In this document: in pieces, positions 27,401-34,209 of the stretch
How positions within the stretch are numbered: the first letter of the stretch is position 1
Layout of the letters: each line of letters opens with the position of its first letter
DNA from: Streptomyces xinghaiensis S187
GTDB lineage: Bacteria > Actinomycetota > Actinomycetes > Streptomycetales > Streptomycetaceae
Reading direction: 5' to 3'
DNA: 64,000 bases
Assembly (NCBI RefSeq): GCF_000220705.2
Contig: NZ_CP023202.1
Coordinates: 5,176,501 to 5,240,500, forward strand
Program-made: the position numbers and the translations under genes
Notes under the pieces: model-generated
The model's database searches: none
What the model saw: the letters and a program-made list of their open reading frames with translations, nothing else
What the model was told of the DNA's origin: nothing

Positions 27401-28056
27401 TCGCCCTGCCACGGATAGCGGTCGCCGAGCGCGTTGCCCCGCGCCAGCAGGGTGACCGCGCGGTCCTCCCCGTCGGAAGCGGCGGCGAGGGCGCCGGTGA
27501 GCGTGCCGATGGCGCGGTCGAGCGCGTCCGCGTCCCGGCGCGACCGGAAGAGCCGGATCTCGGTACGGGCCAGAGCGCGCAGCAGGCCCCCGGCCGCGTG
27601 CGGGGCGGAAGGGGCGGCGTCGCGGACGGCGGTGAGGACCCGCCGCGCCCGGTCGAGGTCGGCTTCGTCACCGAGGGCGTCGAAACGCTGCACGAGCCAG
27701 ACGCCGAGGTCCGAGGCGTACACCACCCGGTCACCCGCCGACGCGGCTTCGTCCAGACGGCGTGTGAGGTCCGCGATGGCGAAGTGCCCCACCGGGTTGA
27801 AGGCTTCCGTCTCGCGGGCCGCCTCGACGGCACCGACGGCGAGGACCCGGCCGAGGACGTGGTAGTGCTCGAAGTGCCGCTGCCGCTCGGCCAGTCCGGG
27901 GTCGGCCAGCCACCGTTCGAGCAGCGCGACGGCCGTCTCCAGCACGGGGACGCCGTCCGCTGCGGCCAGGCGGCAGGTGGCGGGCCAGTCCGGTGCCGCG
28001 TACACCCGGTCGAGCAAGGCCCCGGCCTCGCCGGGCGTCACCTCCGCCCCCGTCAC
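24487..28056 (-). CDS. CHAT domain protein with helical repeats (putative caspase-like protease)
   Basis: A 1189-residue protein whose C-terminal ~290 residues are a CHAT (caspase HetF associated with TPRs) domain. The predicted catalytic dyad is visible: His1057 in HVSCHGYVNMFEP and Cys1099 in LAVLSACETALPGTG, followed by FLQLGWRGVISTLWSVDEEW and YYWAGFIYSG, all diagnostic. Residues ~1-880 are Ala/Leu/Arg/Glu-rich helices in the manner of degenerate TPRs (for example EHYHVLGRVLAVGAVEAARE and RAEAAAVLERGRALRLRSALL types). The GTG start at 28056 overlaps the stop of the DUF6338 gene. CHAT proteins are peptidases in several bacterial immune and effector systems; its target here is unknown. Confidence 0.87.
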   Translation of the reverse strand: MTGAEVTPGEAGALLDRVYAAPDWPATCRLAAADGVPVLETAVALLERWLADPGLAERQRHFEHYHVLGRVLAVGAVEAARETEAFNPVGHFAIADLTRRLDEAASAGDRVVYASDLGVWLVQRFDALGDEADLDRARRVLTAVRDAAPSAPHAAGGLLRALARTEIRLFRSRRDADALDRAIGTLTGALAAASDGEDRAVTLLARGNALGDRYPWQGDPGDLRAAAEDYEAAWPAAAGDPDLRHRILGNHLVVLHDLYRFTGDETARARAEDLRARAEAEPADGAAEPAGPPDGAADAGIPEDAGSPQDAAVEAVQAAMAEEDCTRAVTVLRSELGRLPRHCPRRASHAHDLSALLMRQWRQTQRPELMHEAVAAAGDAVRAGAGTSDEWAFRYQYAESLRERSYLTGALEDLREGRRVLFSAAETLPESSPERASLLGAVSGSHLTEYQRGGDRTELRAAEAAARTQLGLLPERHAERALAMASLANLLRARHRATDDPADLEEALSLNTGALEFPNTDEDERERMLSDRADILLSLHHLGAGGDGDAGGDGDDGYLSRVEEITRALAESSPREEIRRSARITLVEALGSRVGEGDGAAARELIGHGRELLRTGPGVMSLPSLMAHMAAAWLTVSDGAGTRRARVRARRRGHTYYRDAIRLGLSVTPSTAFRAALDLAVRSAGRGNWETAASSARQAVEAAGRLLAEQRTDADRESRLRRVTAAYGLAGYALARLDRPAEAAAVLERGRALRLRSALLTHESVDRRARAAGAGGAADELREVRARLAGLAEAGDDPFAGLRATEEHRRDRARLAGLLRRIGTAAGMPPPEPGIGDGETAPLPPLPEGSALVHVQTTDFGTALIALRAGRYTARTLPELRSAELLAALEPYVAAYRDRRDEPAEESHRRWRGQLNALCGWAGGALVGPLAELVGDAAEVIVVPGGLWSLVPLHAAVVPAPSGGRTPAARRLLLRYVPTAATLFRPLDDGTERDGSGVVFVDDPSAGTPDALRAGESERAAVLGAFPRCRTLAGAQARHAAVRSALHTARVAHVSCHGYVNMFEPRESALVLADKDLTVGELLDEPGAARGELAVLSACETALPGTGLPDECTGFPAAFLQLGWRGVISTLWSVDEEWTGRLMGHFYAALTGGLSPAAALRTAQEALMTREDGTVRAPYYWAGFIYSGQ

Positions 28057-28964
28057 GGTCCCGCCTCCGCGGTCGCGGCGGGCGGCTCGCCGGCCCGGGG
28101 CGGAGCGGCCGGGCGCGGCGGGACGGCGGGGCGTGGCGGGACGGCGGGCGGTGCCGGCACGACCGGTGGTGCGGCGGACGGCCGGGGCGGTGCGGCGGGA
28201 GGCGGCGGCGCGGCGGGAGGCGGCGGTAACGCCCGCGGGGAAGGCACGGGCGGCCCGGCGGTGGGCGGCCGGACCGGCGGAGAACCGGCCGCCGCCGAGG
28301 GGGACGCGGCCACCGGCCGGTAGGCGACCTGCAGATACACCGACTGATCGAGCCGTACGACCACCCGGTCCCAGTCGTCCAGCGGAATCACCGCGCCCCC
28401 CTTGGGCTTGACCGTCAGTCCGGGCTTCCACAGCACCAGCACGGCATCCGCCGGATCGGCCGAGGCGGCCGGCCAGTGCCGGACGTAGCCCGACACCCGG
28501 GTGCCGTCCTGCAGCCGGACGGACACATAGGGAACCCGGTCCTCCGGCAGGTCCTTGTCGAACACCAGCCGCCAGGGATGCACCGGGTGGTAGCGGGAGC
28601 GGGACGGCCGGTGCCCCAGCCGCCCCGCCGCCCAGGCCAGCACGCACGCCAGCGCCACATGGAGGAGCACCGTCCGGGCGATGACGGGGAGGTGCCGGGC
28701 GGGGTAGCCGTCCGGTCCGGCCGGACGGGCGAGCCACGCGCCCGCGTCCGGCAGCAGCCCGTGCCGGGCGCCGCCCAGCAAAGCGAGCAGGCACAGCGAG
28801 ACCGCCGTGAAGAAGGCGCCCGCCACCATGATCCTGGAGGCCTCGCGGAACGCGGTCTCCGGGTAGGACCGGCCGCCCCGCTCCCGGGCGAACTCGTGGA
28901 CCATCCCGGGAATCACCAGCAGGACGAACACCACGACCGCCACCGAGGCGGTGAAGACCGTCAC
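28053..28964 (-). CDS. DUF6338 family membrane protein
   Basis: A 303-residue membrane protein. Three hydrophobic segments are visible: residues 3-21 (TASVAVVVFVLLVIPGMV), about 45-66 and about 97-117. The tail that follows contains a compact beta-rich segment (VPYVSVRLQDGTRVSGYVRHW, ADAVLVLWKPGL, VIPLDDWDRVVVRLDQSVY) and a long Pro/Ala-rich C-terminus (from residue ~215). The early LLVIPGMVHEFARERGGRSY segment matches the DUF6338 family as I recall it. It overlaps the CHAT gene by 4 bases and starts 12 bases after a small acidic gene, so the three are one operon. It may anchor or gate the CHAT protein at the membrane; that is inference. Confidence 0.75.
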   Translation of the reverse strand: MTVFTASVAVVVFVLLVIPGMVHEFARERGGRSYPETAFREASRIMVAGAFFTAVSLCLLALLGGARHGLLPDAGAWLARPAGPDGYPARHLPVIARTVLLHVALACVLAWAAGRLGHRPSRSRYHPVHPWRLVFDKDLPEDRVPYVSVRLQDGTRVSGYVRHWPAASADPADAVLVLWKPGLTVKPKGGAVIPLDDWDRVVVRLDQSVYLQVAYRPVAASPSAAAGSPPVRPPTAGPPVPSPRALPPPPAAPPPPAAPPRPSAAPPVVPAPPAVPPRPAVPPRPAAPPRAGEPPAATAEAGP

Positions 28965-28976
28965 GGCGATCCGTCG

Positions 28977-29141
28977 CTACTCGCCGCTGTGCGGGACGTC
29001 CGGGGTGCCGGTGTCGTCGATCTCGCCCGAGGTGTCCGCCGGGCCCTTCTCGCGGACGCCACCGTCGAGGTCGTCCCCGTCGTCGTAGAAGTCGTCCTCG
29101 CTGTCGCCGGGCCGATCCCCGGCCGGAGTCCCGGATGCCAC
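28977..29141 (-). CDS. Small acidic protein at head of the CHAT operon
   Basis: A 54-residue, highly acidic, probably disordered protein (core GDSEDDFYDDGDDLDGGVRE, ending TPDVPHSGE). The GTG at 29141 has a strong ribosome binding site (GGGAGGA ending 7 bases before it), and its stop is 12 bases ahead of the DUF6338 start. This spacing argues that it is a real gene even though the frame is open further upstream. Nothing in the sequence shows a function; an acidic regulator or substrate of the CHAT protein is possible. The 258 bases between this gene and the xylulokinase stop contain no other gene. Confidence 0.55.
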   Translation of the reverse strand: MASGTPAGDRPGDSEDDFYDDGDDLDGGVREKGPADTSGEIDDTGTPDVPHSGE

Positions 29142-29398
29142 GCTCGTCCTCCCGCCCGCCCCACCGCGCGCCAACCGCGCCCGGTTCACAGAGTCCCCGG
29201 AAAATACCCACCCCGCCCGACTCCGGACAACTCGATCACCGCGGCCCGGGACCGGCGCGGCGGGCGGCCGGCGGCAACGAGGCCACGGCCGGCGGAGGCC
29301 ACCCCGTCGGCGCGGGCCGCGCCACTCCCCCGGAGGGCCGGCCGGCCGCCCCGTCCGCCAGGGCGGCCCGTGCCCGTGCGGCCGCTCCGCGACGGGCC

Positions 29399-30868
29399 TC
29401 AGTACGCGGGCCCGGACGGGCCGAACGCTCCCGGATAGGTCTGCTCCCGCACCGCCGCGTACTGCTGCCGCACGGCCTGGCCGACCGCCAGGTCGTCGCC
29501 CGGGTCGAGCACCTCCGCCGCGGCGCCCTGCCACTGCGGCGGCTCCTGCGGCGACAGCGTGCCCTGTGCCACCCCGAGCGCCCAGGCCGCCTGCCGGGCC
29601 GCGCCCAGCGCCGCGTAGTCCGCCGGCTGCGGTATGACGATCCTGGCGCCCAGCAGCGCCGGGGCCATGGCCTGGACGGCGGGCAGCGCGGCGGCGGAGC
29701 CGAGCAGGAAGACCCGCCGCACCTGGACGCCCCGCCCGCGCAGCACGTCCAGCGCGTCGGAGATCCCGCAGAGCATCCCCTCGAACGCGGCGCGCGCCAG
29801 ATGCTCCGGCTTCATGCTCTCCCGGCGCAGCCCGGACAGCGTGCCGGCGGTGTGCGGAAGATACGGCGTGCGCTCACCCTCCAGATACGGCAGCAGCACC
29901 AGTCCGTGCGAGCCGGGCGTCGACTTCAGCGCCAGCAGGGAGAGCCCCTCGGGGTCGGTGCCCAGCAGCTCGGCGGTGCCGCGCAGGACGCGGGCGGCGT
30001 TCGAGACGTGCACCACCGGGAGATGCATCCCCGTCGCGTCGGCGAAGGAGGTGATCGTCCCCGTCGGGTCCACCAGCGCCTCGTGGTGGACGGCGAAGAT
30101 CGACCCGGAGGCCCCCAGGGACACCACCGCGTCCCCGAGGCCGACCCCCAGCCCGAACGACGCCGCCATCGTCTCGCCCGTCCCGGGAGAGATCAGCAGC
30201 CCTTCGGGGGTGTAGCCGGCGGCCTCGGCCGGGCCCAGGACGTCCGGCAGCTCGACCTGCCGTCTGAGCGCCAGTTCGACCAGGTCCGGCCGGTAGGCGC
30301 CGGTCGCGGCCGACCAGTAGCCGGTGCCGGAGGCGCCGCCCCGGTCGGTCGTCTTGCGCGGCGGCCGCCCCATCAGCTGCCAGACCAGCCAGTCGTGCGG
30401 CTGGAGAATGGTGGCCGTCCGGGCCGCGGACTCCGGTTCGTTCCGCGCCAGCCAGCGCAGCTTCGCCACGGGCTGCGCCGCCTCCGGTACGGAGCCGACG
30501 GCCTCCGCCCACGCGGCGCGGCCGCCGAGCGCGTCCACCAGATCGGCGGCCGCGGCCTGGGCGCGCTTGTCGTTGCCGAGCAGAGCCGGCCGGACGAGCT
30601 CGCCGGCGGCGTCCAGCGTCAGCAGGGTGTGCTGCTGGGCGGAGACCCCGATGGCCTGGACGCCTTCGAGCACGCCGCCCGCCGCCGCCTCGCCCAGCGA
30701 CACCAGCCAGGACTGGGGATCGATCTCGGTCCGCTTCCCGCCCGCCCCGGCGTAGCCGTCACCGGGGTGCGGCGCGTACCCCTGTCTGATGACGGCACCG
30801 GTGCCGCTGTCGCAGACGACGATCCGTGTGTAGTCGGACGAACTGTCCAATCCGGCAACGATCCCCAT
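29399..30868 (-). CDS. xylB: Xylulokinase-like FGGY carbohydrate kinase
   Basis: A 489-residue FGGY sugar kinase, most like xylulokinase, which phosphorylates D-xylulose. The N-terminal phosphate loop is GIVAGLDSSSDYTRIVV; VQAIGVSAQQHTLLTLD, the substrate/catalytic region LQPHDWLVWQLMGRPP followed by TDRGGASGTGYWS, the ATP-domain SLGASGSIFA and the RRVFLLGSAAALPAVQAM segment are all in family order. The ATG at 30866-30868 begins exactly at the conserved N-terminus; the frame is open upstream, but that sequence is Gly/Ala-rich filler. There is no xylA next to it. It is a single gene with 205 bases of gene-free DNA upstream. Confidence 0.85.
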   Translation of the reverse strand: MGIVAGLDSSSDYTRIVVCDSGTGAVIRQGYAPHPGDGYAGAGGKRTEIDPQSWLVSLGEAAAGGVLEGVQAIGVSAQQHTLLTLDAAGELVRPALLGNDKRAQAAAADLVDALGGRAAWAEAVGSVPEAAQPVAKLRWLARNEPESAARTATILQPHDWLVWQLMGRPPRKTTDRGGASGTGYWSAATGAYRPDLVELALRRQVELPDVLGPAEAAGYTPEGLLISPGTGETMAASFGLGVGLGDAVVSLGASGSIFAVHHEALVDPTGTITSFADATGMHLPVVHVSNAARVLRGTAELLGTDPEGLSLLALKSTPGSHGLVLLPYLEGERTPYLPHTAGTLSGLRRESMKPEHLARAAFEGMLCGISDALDVLRGRGVQVRRVFLLGSAAALPAVQAMAPALLGARIVIPQPADYAALGAARQAAWALGVAQGTLSPQEPPQWQGAAAEVLDPGDDLAVGQAVRQQYAAVREQTYPGAFGPSGPAY

Positions 30869-31072
30869 GGCTCCAGATGATGCCCTACCGCTGTGACCAC
30901 CACCTGTCGGCGCCGCCCGGCCCGCCGCCCCCGGCCCGGCGCGCACCCCGCGCGGCGCCGGCCGGGGCGGGCCGGGCCGGGCCGGAGGAGCGGGCCCAGA
31001 AGAAAGGCCGCCACCGCGCGAGGCGGAAGAACCCGCCCCGCGCGGCAGCGGCCGCCCCTGTGATGTGAGGGG

Positions 31073-31378
31073 TCAGGTGCCCCAGCCGTCCTCCACCGCC
31101 GAAGCCGCCGTCCCGCCCCGCTGCTCCCGGAGCGAACGCACCCGCTCCGAGACCGGGCCCGGCAGGCGGTCGCCGAACTTGCTGTCGACCGTCACGGCCG
31201 CCTTGGAGGCGGCCTGGCGGCCGCTCTGGGCGGCGGACTCGGCCGCGTTGCGGACTGCCGGGTTCTGCGCCGCCTGCCGCGCCATCCTGCGCAGCTGTTC
31301 GTAGCGCTCCCTACCGGCCCGGGAGCCGAGGACGTAACCGACGGCCAGTCCGGTCATGAACGTGAGCCGGTACCGCAT
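31073..31378 (-). CDS. YtxH-like small membrane-associated protein
   Basis: A 101-residue protein starting MRYRLTFMTGLAVGYVLGSR, a short glycine-zipper-like hydrophobic segment followed by charged amphipathic helices (RAGRERYEQLRRMARQAAQN, SAAQSGRQAASKAA). This is the layout of YtxH-domain proteins, which are common and uncharacterised in actinobacteria. The ATG at 31376-31378 has a good ribosome binding site (AAGGAAGG). It is divergent from the tRNA-Asn gene. Confidence 0.75.
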   Translation of the reverse strand: MRYRLTFMTGLAVGYVLGSRAGRERYEQLRRMARQAAQNPAVRNAAESAAQSGRQAASKAAVTVDSKFGDRLPGPVSERVRSLREQRGGTAASAVEDGWGT

Positions 31379-31447
31379 GGCTTCCACCTTCCTTCGATGC
31401 GTACTGGGCGCCTGCCCCGGCCGCCGGGAGCTGATGCGAATACGGAT

Positions 31448-31477
31448 TTCGGAGCACGCCCTGCCATGCGCTAATGT
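31448..31477 (+). promoter_or_regulatory. Candidate tRNA promoter
   Basis: TTCGGA (31448-31453) and TAATGT (31472-31477), 18 bases apart, lie about 60 bases upstream of tRNA-Asn. The AT-rich CTAATGTATT stands out in very GC-rich DNA. Confidence 0.35.
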
Positions 31478-31537
31478 ATTGCTCGCAGCGAGGGAACGCC
31501 CCCGGGAGAACCGTCCGGGCGGGACCGCGCAGAGCAG

Positions 31538-31610
31538 TCCCCTGTAGCTCAATTGGCAGAGCAGCCGGCTGTTAACCGGCAGGTTACTGGTTCGAGTCCA
31601 GTCGGGGGAG
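31538..31610 (+). tRNA. tRNA-Asn(GTT)
   Basis: A 73-base tRNA with a complete cloverleaf: acceptor arm TCCCCTG (31538-31544) paired with CGGGGGA (31603-31609, one G-T pair), D-arm GCTC...GAGC, anticodon GTT at 31571-31573 in a GCCGGCTGTTAACCGGC arm, TTCGAGTCC T-loop and discriminator G. No CCA is encoded. It is followed by a strong terminator. Confidence 0.97.
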
Positions 31611-31633
31611 CGCGCCGTACGAGTACAGCAGGA

Positions 31634-31660
31634 GGGCCCCGGTTCGGGGCCCTTTTTCTT
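31634..31660 (+). terminator. Rho-independent terminator after tRNA-Asn
   Basis: GGGCCCCG (31634-31641) and CGGGGCCC (31645-31652) form a perfect 8-bp stem with a 3-base loop, followed by TTTTTCTT. A classical intrinsic terminator. Confidence 0.9.
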
Positions 31661-31798
31661 GTGCCGTACGCGGGTGGAACCGCCGCGCGGCGTAGATCGT
31701 CCTCACAGGCAGCCCAGCGCAGCCCGTACGGGCGGCAGATCGTATGAGCGGCTATGCTGCGGCAGACGGCGCGCACACATGTGCGCGACGCGCCGTGA

Positions 31799-31872
31799 GG
31801 GGCGGTAGCTCAGCCGGTTAGAGCAGCGGACTCATAATCCGTCGGTCGTGGGTTCGAGTCCCACCCGCCCCA
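31799..31872 (+). tRNA. tRNA with CAT anticodon (elongator Met or Ile2)
   Basis: A 74-base tRNA: acceptor arm GGGGCGG (31799-31805) pairs perfectly with CCGCCCC (31865-31871), discriminator A; D-arm GCTCAGCCGGTTAGAGC; anticodon arm GCGGACTCATAATCCGT with CAT at 31833-31835; T-arm GTGGGTTCGAGTCCCAC. It is not an initiator: the first acceptor pair G-C is intact. The CAT anticodon may be read as methionine, or as isoleucine if C34 is modified to lysidine; sequence alone leaves this open. Confidence 0.93.
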
Positions 31873-32075
31873 CTCGGCGAACCGGGGAGAACGCCTCCGC
31901 CCGGTTCCCGGCCTCGGGAGGGATCCCCTCCGAGTCCCCTCCGGACCCCTCCCGGTCGTGGTGAAGCCGACAGGGTCCGGACAGCTACGAAGAGTCCTTC
32001 GGCCTCTCGGGCAGCCGCGCCGCGAACATCCCGATCCCCGGCCGACGGCGCCGCGTCCGCCCCTGCTGCGGTGAC

Positions 32076-32522
32076 TCACAGATCGTCGGGCAGGAGCCGG
32101 AACGCCGGATGGCCGGTCAAGGGGCGGACCATGCGGAAGTGGCGGTCGGTGGTGAAGACGGCGTCGGTGCGATAGGCGGCGGCGAGGGCGACGTTCATCG
32201 CGTCCGTCAGGCCGATGCCTTTGCCGTTGTCGGCGTCCGCGTATCCCTCGGCGACTGCGATCGCCGTGTTCAGGTGTTCGCCGGCGGAGGGCACCTCGAA
32301 ACGGCGCGTCGCCACGTTGCGTTCGATGAACCGGGCTGCGGTCAGGGCTTTGCGGCCCCCTGCGCGCGCTGTGATCAGGTAGTCCAGTTCGGCCAGAACC
32401 ATGGGGGAGACGATGAGGTGGCTGATCACCGTCAGGGCCTTCTTGTGCTCCTGGTGTCCGGCGAGCCCGGGGTCGAGCAGGCGGTACAGGCCGTTGGTGT
32501 CGGCGATGGCGACCAGGGTCAC
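32076..32522 (-). CDS. PIN domain ribonuclease, VapC-type toxin
   Basis: A 148-residue PIN-domain protein, predicted Mg2+-dependent RNase and toxin. The acidic residues of the PIN active site are in place: Asp in VAIADTNGLYRLL (N-terminus), Glu in SPMVLAELDYLI, Asp in IGLTDAMNVALAAAY and the final Asp in DAVFTTDRHFRMV. It overlaps by 4 bases the antitoxin gene upstream on the same strand, forming a type II toxin-antitoxin operon beside two tRNA genes, a common site for such modules. Because some PIN toxins cut tRNAs, the location is suggestive but not evidence of target. Confidence 0.88.
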   Translation of the reverse strand: MTLVAIADTNGLYRLLDPGLAGHQEHKKALTVISHLIVSPMVLAELDYLITARAGGRKALTAARFIERNVATRRFEVPSAGEHLNTAIAVAEGYADADNGKGIGLTDAMNVALAAAYRTDAVFTTDRHFRMVRPLTGHPAFRLLPDDL

Positions 32523-32770
32523 GCGCCCATCCCCTTGAGCGTGTCCTCGATCTCCTCGTCGGTGAGCTCGGGAAGGCCGAGGTCGGGCAGGTCGATCTCT
32601 CCCATGGGATCGGTGGGGTACGGGGGGATGTCGAGGTCGCTTATGGGGACGACCCGCGCGACGGGGGTGCCGTTCTTCGTGACGGTGACGGTCTCACCGC
32701 GGGCCGCGGCGGCGAGGATTTGCGAGGACTTCTGGTTGAACTCGCGAGCAGTGGTCTCCATGTAGTACAT
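32519..32770 (-). CDS. Phd/YefM-type antitoxin
   Basis: An 83-residue antitoxin. The N-terminal DNA-binding fold is of the Phd/YefM type (METTAREFNQKSSQILAAAARGETVTVTKNGTPVARVVPI); the acidic C-terminus (LPELTDEEIEDTLKGMG) is the toxin-neutralising segment. Translation may begin at ATG 32768-32770 or at the in-frame ATG 32759-32761, which starts at the conserved METTARE. A palindrome overlaps the first ATG, suggesting autoregulation. It is co-transcribed with the VapC-type toxin. Confidence 0.85.
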   Translation of the reverse strand: MYYMETTAREFNQKSSQILAAAARGETVTVTKNGTPVARVVPISDLDIPPYPTDPMGEIDLPDLGLPELTDEEIEDTLKGMGA

Positions 32771-32778
32771 GTTACTAC
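32762..32778. promoter_or_regulatory. Palindromic operator over the antitoxin start
   Basis: GTAGTA (32762-32767) and TACTAC (32773-32778) are inverted repeats around CATGT. The palindrome covers the antitoxin ATG and is AT-rich against its surroundings, the layout expected of a Phd-family autoregulatory site. Confidence 0.55.
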
Positions 32779-32916
32779 GTCTGAGCGGTCCGGGTGCGGC
32801 GAGCTGGAGACCGCCGCGTCTCTGCGGCGAGCGAGCGGCGGAGGGCGTGCGGTGCTCAACCGGGGCGCGGCATACCCGAGTTGGGGGTGAAGATCGTCGC
32901 CTCGTAGGATCCGGCG

Positions 32917-34209
32917 ATGATCAGAAGAAAATGGCCGGCGGCCGTGGTGTGCGGGGTGCTCGCCGCCCTGGCCGCCGGGCTCGTCCCGGCCGGTGCGGCG
33001 GCGGACGAGCCGGCGGAGAAAGAAGCCCCCAAGGTCGAGCTGGTGCTCGATGTCAGCGGCTCCATGCGCGAACGCGACATCGACGGCCGGTCCCGTATGG
33101 CGGCGGCGAAACAGGCGTTCGGTGAGGTGCTGGACGCGGTTCCGGACGAGGTGCGGCTCGGCATCCGCACCCTCGGCGCCAACTACCCCGGCGACGACCG
33201 GCGCACCGGCTGCAAGGACACCGAACAGCTCTACCCCGTCGGCCCCCTCGACCGCACCGAGGCGAAGACCGCGGTGGCCACGCTGGCGCCCACCGGCTGG
33301 ACGCCGATCGGCCCCGCGCTGCTGAAGGCCGCCGACGACCTGGAGGGCGGTGACGCCACCCGCCGGATCGTGCTCATCACCGACGGCGAGGACACCTGCG
33401 CCCCGCTCGACCCCTGCGAGGTTGCGCGCGAGCTGGCGGCGAAGGGGATCGGCCTCACCATCGACACCCTCGGACTGGTCCCCGACGCCAAGACCCGGCG
33501 GCAGCTCGTCTGCATCGCCGAGGCCACCGGCGGCACCTACACCTCCGTCCAGCACACCGAGGAACTGTCCGGCCGGGTGAAACAGCTGGTGGACCGCGCG
33601 GCCGCCCCCGTCGTCACCCCCCAGCCCACCGAGGGCGCGGACGAGTGCGCCGAGGCACCCACGCTCGAACCCGGCCTCTACACCGACCGCGAGGAGTTCG
33701 GCGAGCACCGCTGGTACCGGGTGGAGGTCCCGGCCGGCCGTGAGCTGCGCGCCTCGGTGAGCATCGGCGCCGACCGGGCGGTCGACAACGACTACGGCGT
33801 GCTGCTGCGGGCCGTGACCGTGCACGGCAGGGAGATCGTCCGGGGCTCGGAGGCGGGCGACGGGCGCACGGACGTCATCTCGGCCGGTCTGCGCTACCCC
33901 ACGACCATCCCGGAGGACGCGGATGCGGACGCGGACGGGGAGGGGGACGGGAAGCCGTCGAGTGAGACCGTCTGCCTGCGGGTCAGCAACTCCTTCTCGG
34001 CGCCCGCCTCGGTGAAGACCACACCGGGCCTGCCCCTCGAACTGACCGTCGATCTCGTGGACGGTCCCGACGAGGCGGCCGACCCCGCCGCCTTCGGCCT
34101 CGGCCGGGGGCTGTGGCTGCTGGGCGTTCTCGCGCTCACCGGCCTGGCCGCCGGTCTGCTGTGGGGCCTGGTCGCACGCCGCCGTACCGACCTCGGGAGG
34201 AACAGCTGA
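32917..34209 (+). CDS. Secreted membrane-anchored VWA domain protein
   Basis: A 430-residue exported protein. The signal peptide MIRRKWPAAVVCGVLAALAAGLVPAGAAA is followed by a von Willebrand factor A domain with a complete MIDAS metal site: DVSGS in VELVLDVSGSMRERD, Thr in TGWTPIGPALL and Asp in VLITDGEDTC. A beta-rich region follows (HRWYRVEVPAGRELRASVSI), then a transmembrane helix near the C-terminus (LGRGLWLLGVLALTGLAAGL) and a basic cytoplasmic tail. The stop overlaps the start of the next gene, whose product has the same topology, so the two probably act as a surface complex. The ligand is unknown. Confidence 0.87.
   Translation: MIRRKWPAAVVCGVLAALAAGLVPAGAAADEPAEKEAPKVELVLDVSGSMRERDIDGRSRMAAAKQAFGEVLDAVPDEVRLGIRTLGANYPGDDRRTGCKDTEQLYPVGPLDRTEAKTAVATLAPTGWTPIGPALLKAADDLEGGDATRRIVLITDGEDTCAPLDPCEVARELAAKGIGLTIDTLGLVPDAKTRRQLVCIAEATGGTYTSVQHTEELSGRVKQLVDRAAAPVVTPQPTEGADECAEAPTLEPGLYTDREEFGEHRWYRVEVPAGRELRASVSIGADRAVDNDYGVLLRAVTVHGREIVRGSEAGDGRTDVISAGLRYPTTIPEDADADADGEGDGKPSSETVCLRVSNSFSAPASVKTTPGLPLELTVDLVDGPDEAADPAAFGLGRGLWLLGVLALTGLAAGLLWGLVARRRTDLGRNS

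Noticed and set aside
29195..29215. GGGTAT on the minus strand upstream of the CHAT operon as a SigB-type -10
   Set aside because: No GNNT lies 14-16 bases upstream, so the promoter match is incomplete.
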